The notes under the pieces: generated by a model | Told to the model about the DNA's origin: nothing | Seen by the model: only the letters and a program-made list of their open reading frames with translations | Database searches by the model: none | Position numbers and translations under genes: made by a program | Assembly (NCBI GenBank): GCA_001664005.1 | Contig: CP016093.1 | Coordinates: forward strand, 1,309,001-1,373,000 | Reading direction: 5' to 3' | Source of the DNA: Rhizobiales bacterium NRL2 | GTDB taxonomy: Bacteria; Pseudomonadota; Alphaproteobacteria; Minwuiales; Minwuiaceae | Length of the DNA: 64,000 nucleotides | Shown: piece after piece, positions 62,582-64,000 of the stretch | Layout: each line of letters starts with the position of its first letter | Position numbering within the stretch: the first letter of the stretch is position 1

Positions 62582-63538
62582 ATGCGGATTGGAACCTTCA
62601 GCCAGAACGACCTGCTGGTACAGCAGATGCTGCGCCAGCAGGTGGAGCTCAGCCGCAGCCAGGAGCAGGTCTCCACCGGCAAGCGCTACAACGACACCGA
62701 GGGCTTCGGCGCCCAGTCGGCCAACATCGTCAACAGCCGCTCGCTGCTCACCCAGATCGAGGGCTTCCAGACCTCCAATCAGGCGCTGAAGGGTCGGCTT
62801 TCGGCCTTCGATTCGGCGCTTGTCGAACTGGAATCGATCGGCGGCGATCTGCGCGACGCGCTTCAGAAGGCCCGGGGTCTGGGCGACGGCACAGGCCTGG
62901 GCACGACGGTCAGCGGGTTGCTGGAACGCGCCGCGGCCGTGCTCAACACCCGCTTCGAAGGCCGCTTCCTGTTCGGCGGCACGACCTCCGATCAGCCGCC
63001 TCTGCTGGTCACCGACGAAGCCGAGATCCTCGCCGTCGCGGAGCCGCCGGGCGGGCAGTTCTTCGCCGACAGCGGCGAGGCGCTCACGGCCCGCGTCGAC
63101 GAGCGCACCACCATCGAGATCGGCGTCACCGCCTCCCAGGTCGCCGGCGACCTGCTGCATTCCATGCAGCGCATCCTGATGTTCGATTCCGGCACCCTGC
63201 CGGCGGGCGCGGCCGGCTTCGCGCCGGCGGACGCCCTGGCCGGCCAGCTTTCCGAGAACGAGATCGACTTCATCGCCGACGAACTGGACAACGTCTTTTC
63301 CGCGGTCACCGGTCTGCAGACCGCGGCGACGGAGAACGGCCTCAACATGAAGGCCCTGGACGACGTCCAGGGGCGTCTGGAGGACCAGCAGATCGCGCTG
63401 ACCGATATCCTCGCCAACGAAGAGGACGTCGATCTGGCCAAGGTTGCCGCGAAGCTCAATCAGCAGCAGGTGGCCCTGGAGGCCAGCCTGCGCATGATCG
63501 CCCAGATGCGCTCCATGAGCCTGCTCAACTTCCTCTGA
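62582..63538 (+). CDS. flgL: Flagellar hook-associated protein FlgL (HAP3)
   Basis: Second junction protein between hook and filament, 318 aa. The N-terminal flagellin-like helix (MRIGTFSQNDLLVQQMLRQQ, QEQVSTGKRYNDTEGFGA) and the C-terminal helix (DVDLAKVAAKLNQQQVALEAS, AQMRSMSLLNFL) are both present, with RFEGRFLFGGTTSDQPP in between. It forms an operon with flgK. Confidence 0.93.
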   Translation: MRIGTFSQNDLLVQQMLRQQVELSRSQEQVSTGKRYNDTEGFGAQSANIVNSRSLLTQIEGFQTSNQALKGRLSAFDSALVELESIGGDLRDALQKARGLGDGTGLGTTVSGLLERAAAVLNTRFEGRFLFGGTTSDQPPLLVTDEAEILAVAEPPGGQFFADSGEALTARVDERTTIEIGVTASQVAGDLLHSMQRILMFDSGTLPAGAAGFAPADALAGQLSENEIDFIADELDNVFSAVTGLQTAATENGLNMKALDDVQGRLEDQQIALTDILANEEDVDLAKVAAKLNQQQVALEASLRMIAQMRSMSLLNFL

Positions 63539-63634
63539 TCCGTCGCGCGGCGCGCCTCGCGAGAAGAAGGCTTAACCCGGGCCGCTCCGGCGTCCAGAAT
63601 GGCTGCGGGAGCATGACGTCCTGGGGAGGAAGAC

Positions 63635-64000
63635 TTGGCCGCTGTCGCATTCGAACTGCCCGACGAGGTGAGAGACGTCGTCGAGGGCCTGAAGGCCTTC
63701 GCGCGCAAGGAGGTGCTGACGCGCCACGAGAAGCACCGCGACCTGCTGGAAGACGGCCGCCGCAAATATGCCGACGATGGCCGGATCGCGCCGGAGGTGG
63801 TCGAACTGATCCGCGAAGTGCGCATGGCCGCCTCCGAAGCCGGCTACTACCAGATGTGCGTCCCCGAAGCCCTGGGCGGCGGCGGTCTCGGCATGCAGGC
63901 CTATTACGCCGGCTGGGAAGCGCTGTTCCACATGTGTGGGCCGCACAACTGGCTGATGGTCTACGCCATCAGTCACTGGGCCTTCGGTCCCAGCCGATTG
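63635..64000 (+). CDS. Acyl-CoA dehydrogenase family protein, 3' end outside window
   Basis: The frame opens with TTG at 63635 after GGGGAGGA and runs to the window edge (122 codons). It reads AFELPDEVRDVVEGLKAFAR, then MCVPEALGGGGLGMQAYYAGW, which is the N-terminal acyl-CoA dehydrogenase domain. The FAD-binding and catalytic base regions are not in view. It may belong to the same catabolic set as the CoA ligase gene, with the flagellar genes between them. Confidence 0.8.
   Translation, partial: MAAVAFELPDEVRDVVEGLKAFARKEVLTRHEKHRDLLEDGRRKYADDGRIAPEVVELIREVRMAASEAGYYQMCVPEALGGGGLGMQAYYAGWEALFHMCGPHNWLMVYAISHWAFGPSRL

Noticed and set aside
60361-62682. 773-codon open frame antisense to flgK
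   Set aside because: Shadow frame; flgK itself is unambiguous on the plus strand with a ribosome-binding site.

Overview
The window is GC-rich chromosomal DNA of an alphaproteobacterium. Three things suggest this: the conserved gene order tsaB-rimI-fur-plsC-miaB-phoH-ybeY-corC-lnt-XRE-metK-trmB, the block rimP-nusA-ylxR-infB-rbfA-truB-rpsO-pnp, and a RegB/RegA (PrrB/PrrA-type) redox two-component pair. I see no phage, insertion sequence, CRISPR array, rRNA or tRNA. No gene-free stretch exceeds 300 bases. The genus cannot be fixed from the sequence alone; a Rhodospirillales-like lineage is a guess.

Layout. 1-2850: 3' part of ligA and an SMP-30/gluconolactonase gene. 2897-12295 (minus): transcription, translation and RNA-processing operon from rimP to pnp, ending at a clear terminator. 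12348-23510 (minus): a second long housekeeping block for tRNA modification, ribosome maturation, cell envelope and SAM synthesis. In it RimI and Fur share one uninterrupted frame, and an XRE regulator in front of metK has paired palindromes upstream. 23606-34564: mixed envelope and small-molecule genes (polysaccharide deacetylase, Bax-like glucosaminidase, NfuA, class III cyclase, LysE exporter, Ada, AtuA-family protein, MscS channel, HupE/UreJ and DUF4198 metal-uptake candidates). 34663-45229: oxidative catabolism (GMC oxidoreductase, PutA, DadA-like oxidase, enoyl-CoA hydratase) with typA and a SHOCT protein. 45317-49623: regA/regB, and divergently a membrane-anchored LytTR regulator coupled to a YcgN-type Cys-cluster protein and a DHDPS-family aldolase. 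49701-52668: parE and a luciferase-like monooxygenase. 52937-58368 (minus): a compact glycan-type cluster of O-antigen ligase, CBS-fused aminotransferase, HpcH/HpaI aldolase and AsnB. 58525-64000: feruloyl-CoA synthase-type ligase, flgK and flgL behind a sigma-54-like promoter, and the start of an acyl-CoA dehydrogenase gene.

How it works together. Most of the window is ordinary core metabolism. The points that deserve a second look are the RimI-Fur fusion frame, the ylxR homologue with no canonical start codon, the paired operator-like palindromes over the XRE promoter, the four-gene glycan cluster with its CBS-aminotransferase fusion, the tethered LytTR operon opposite RegBA, and families of multi-hairpin intergenic repeats, several of them between convergent genes. 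None is proven to be a new system; the glycan cluster and the XRE/metK control region are the best candidates.
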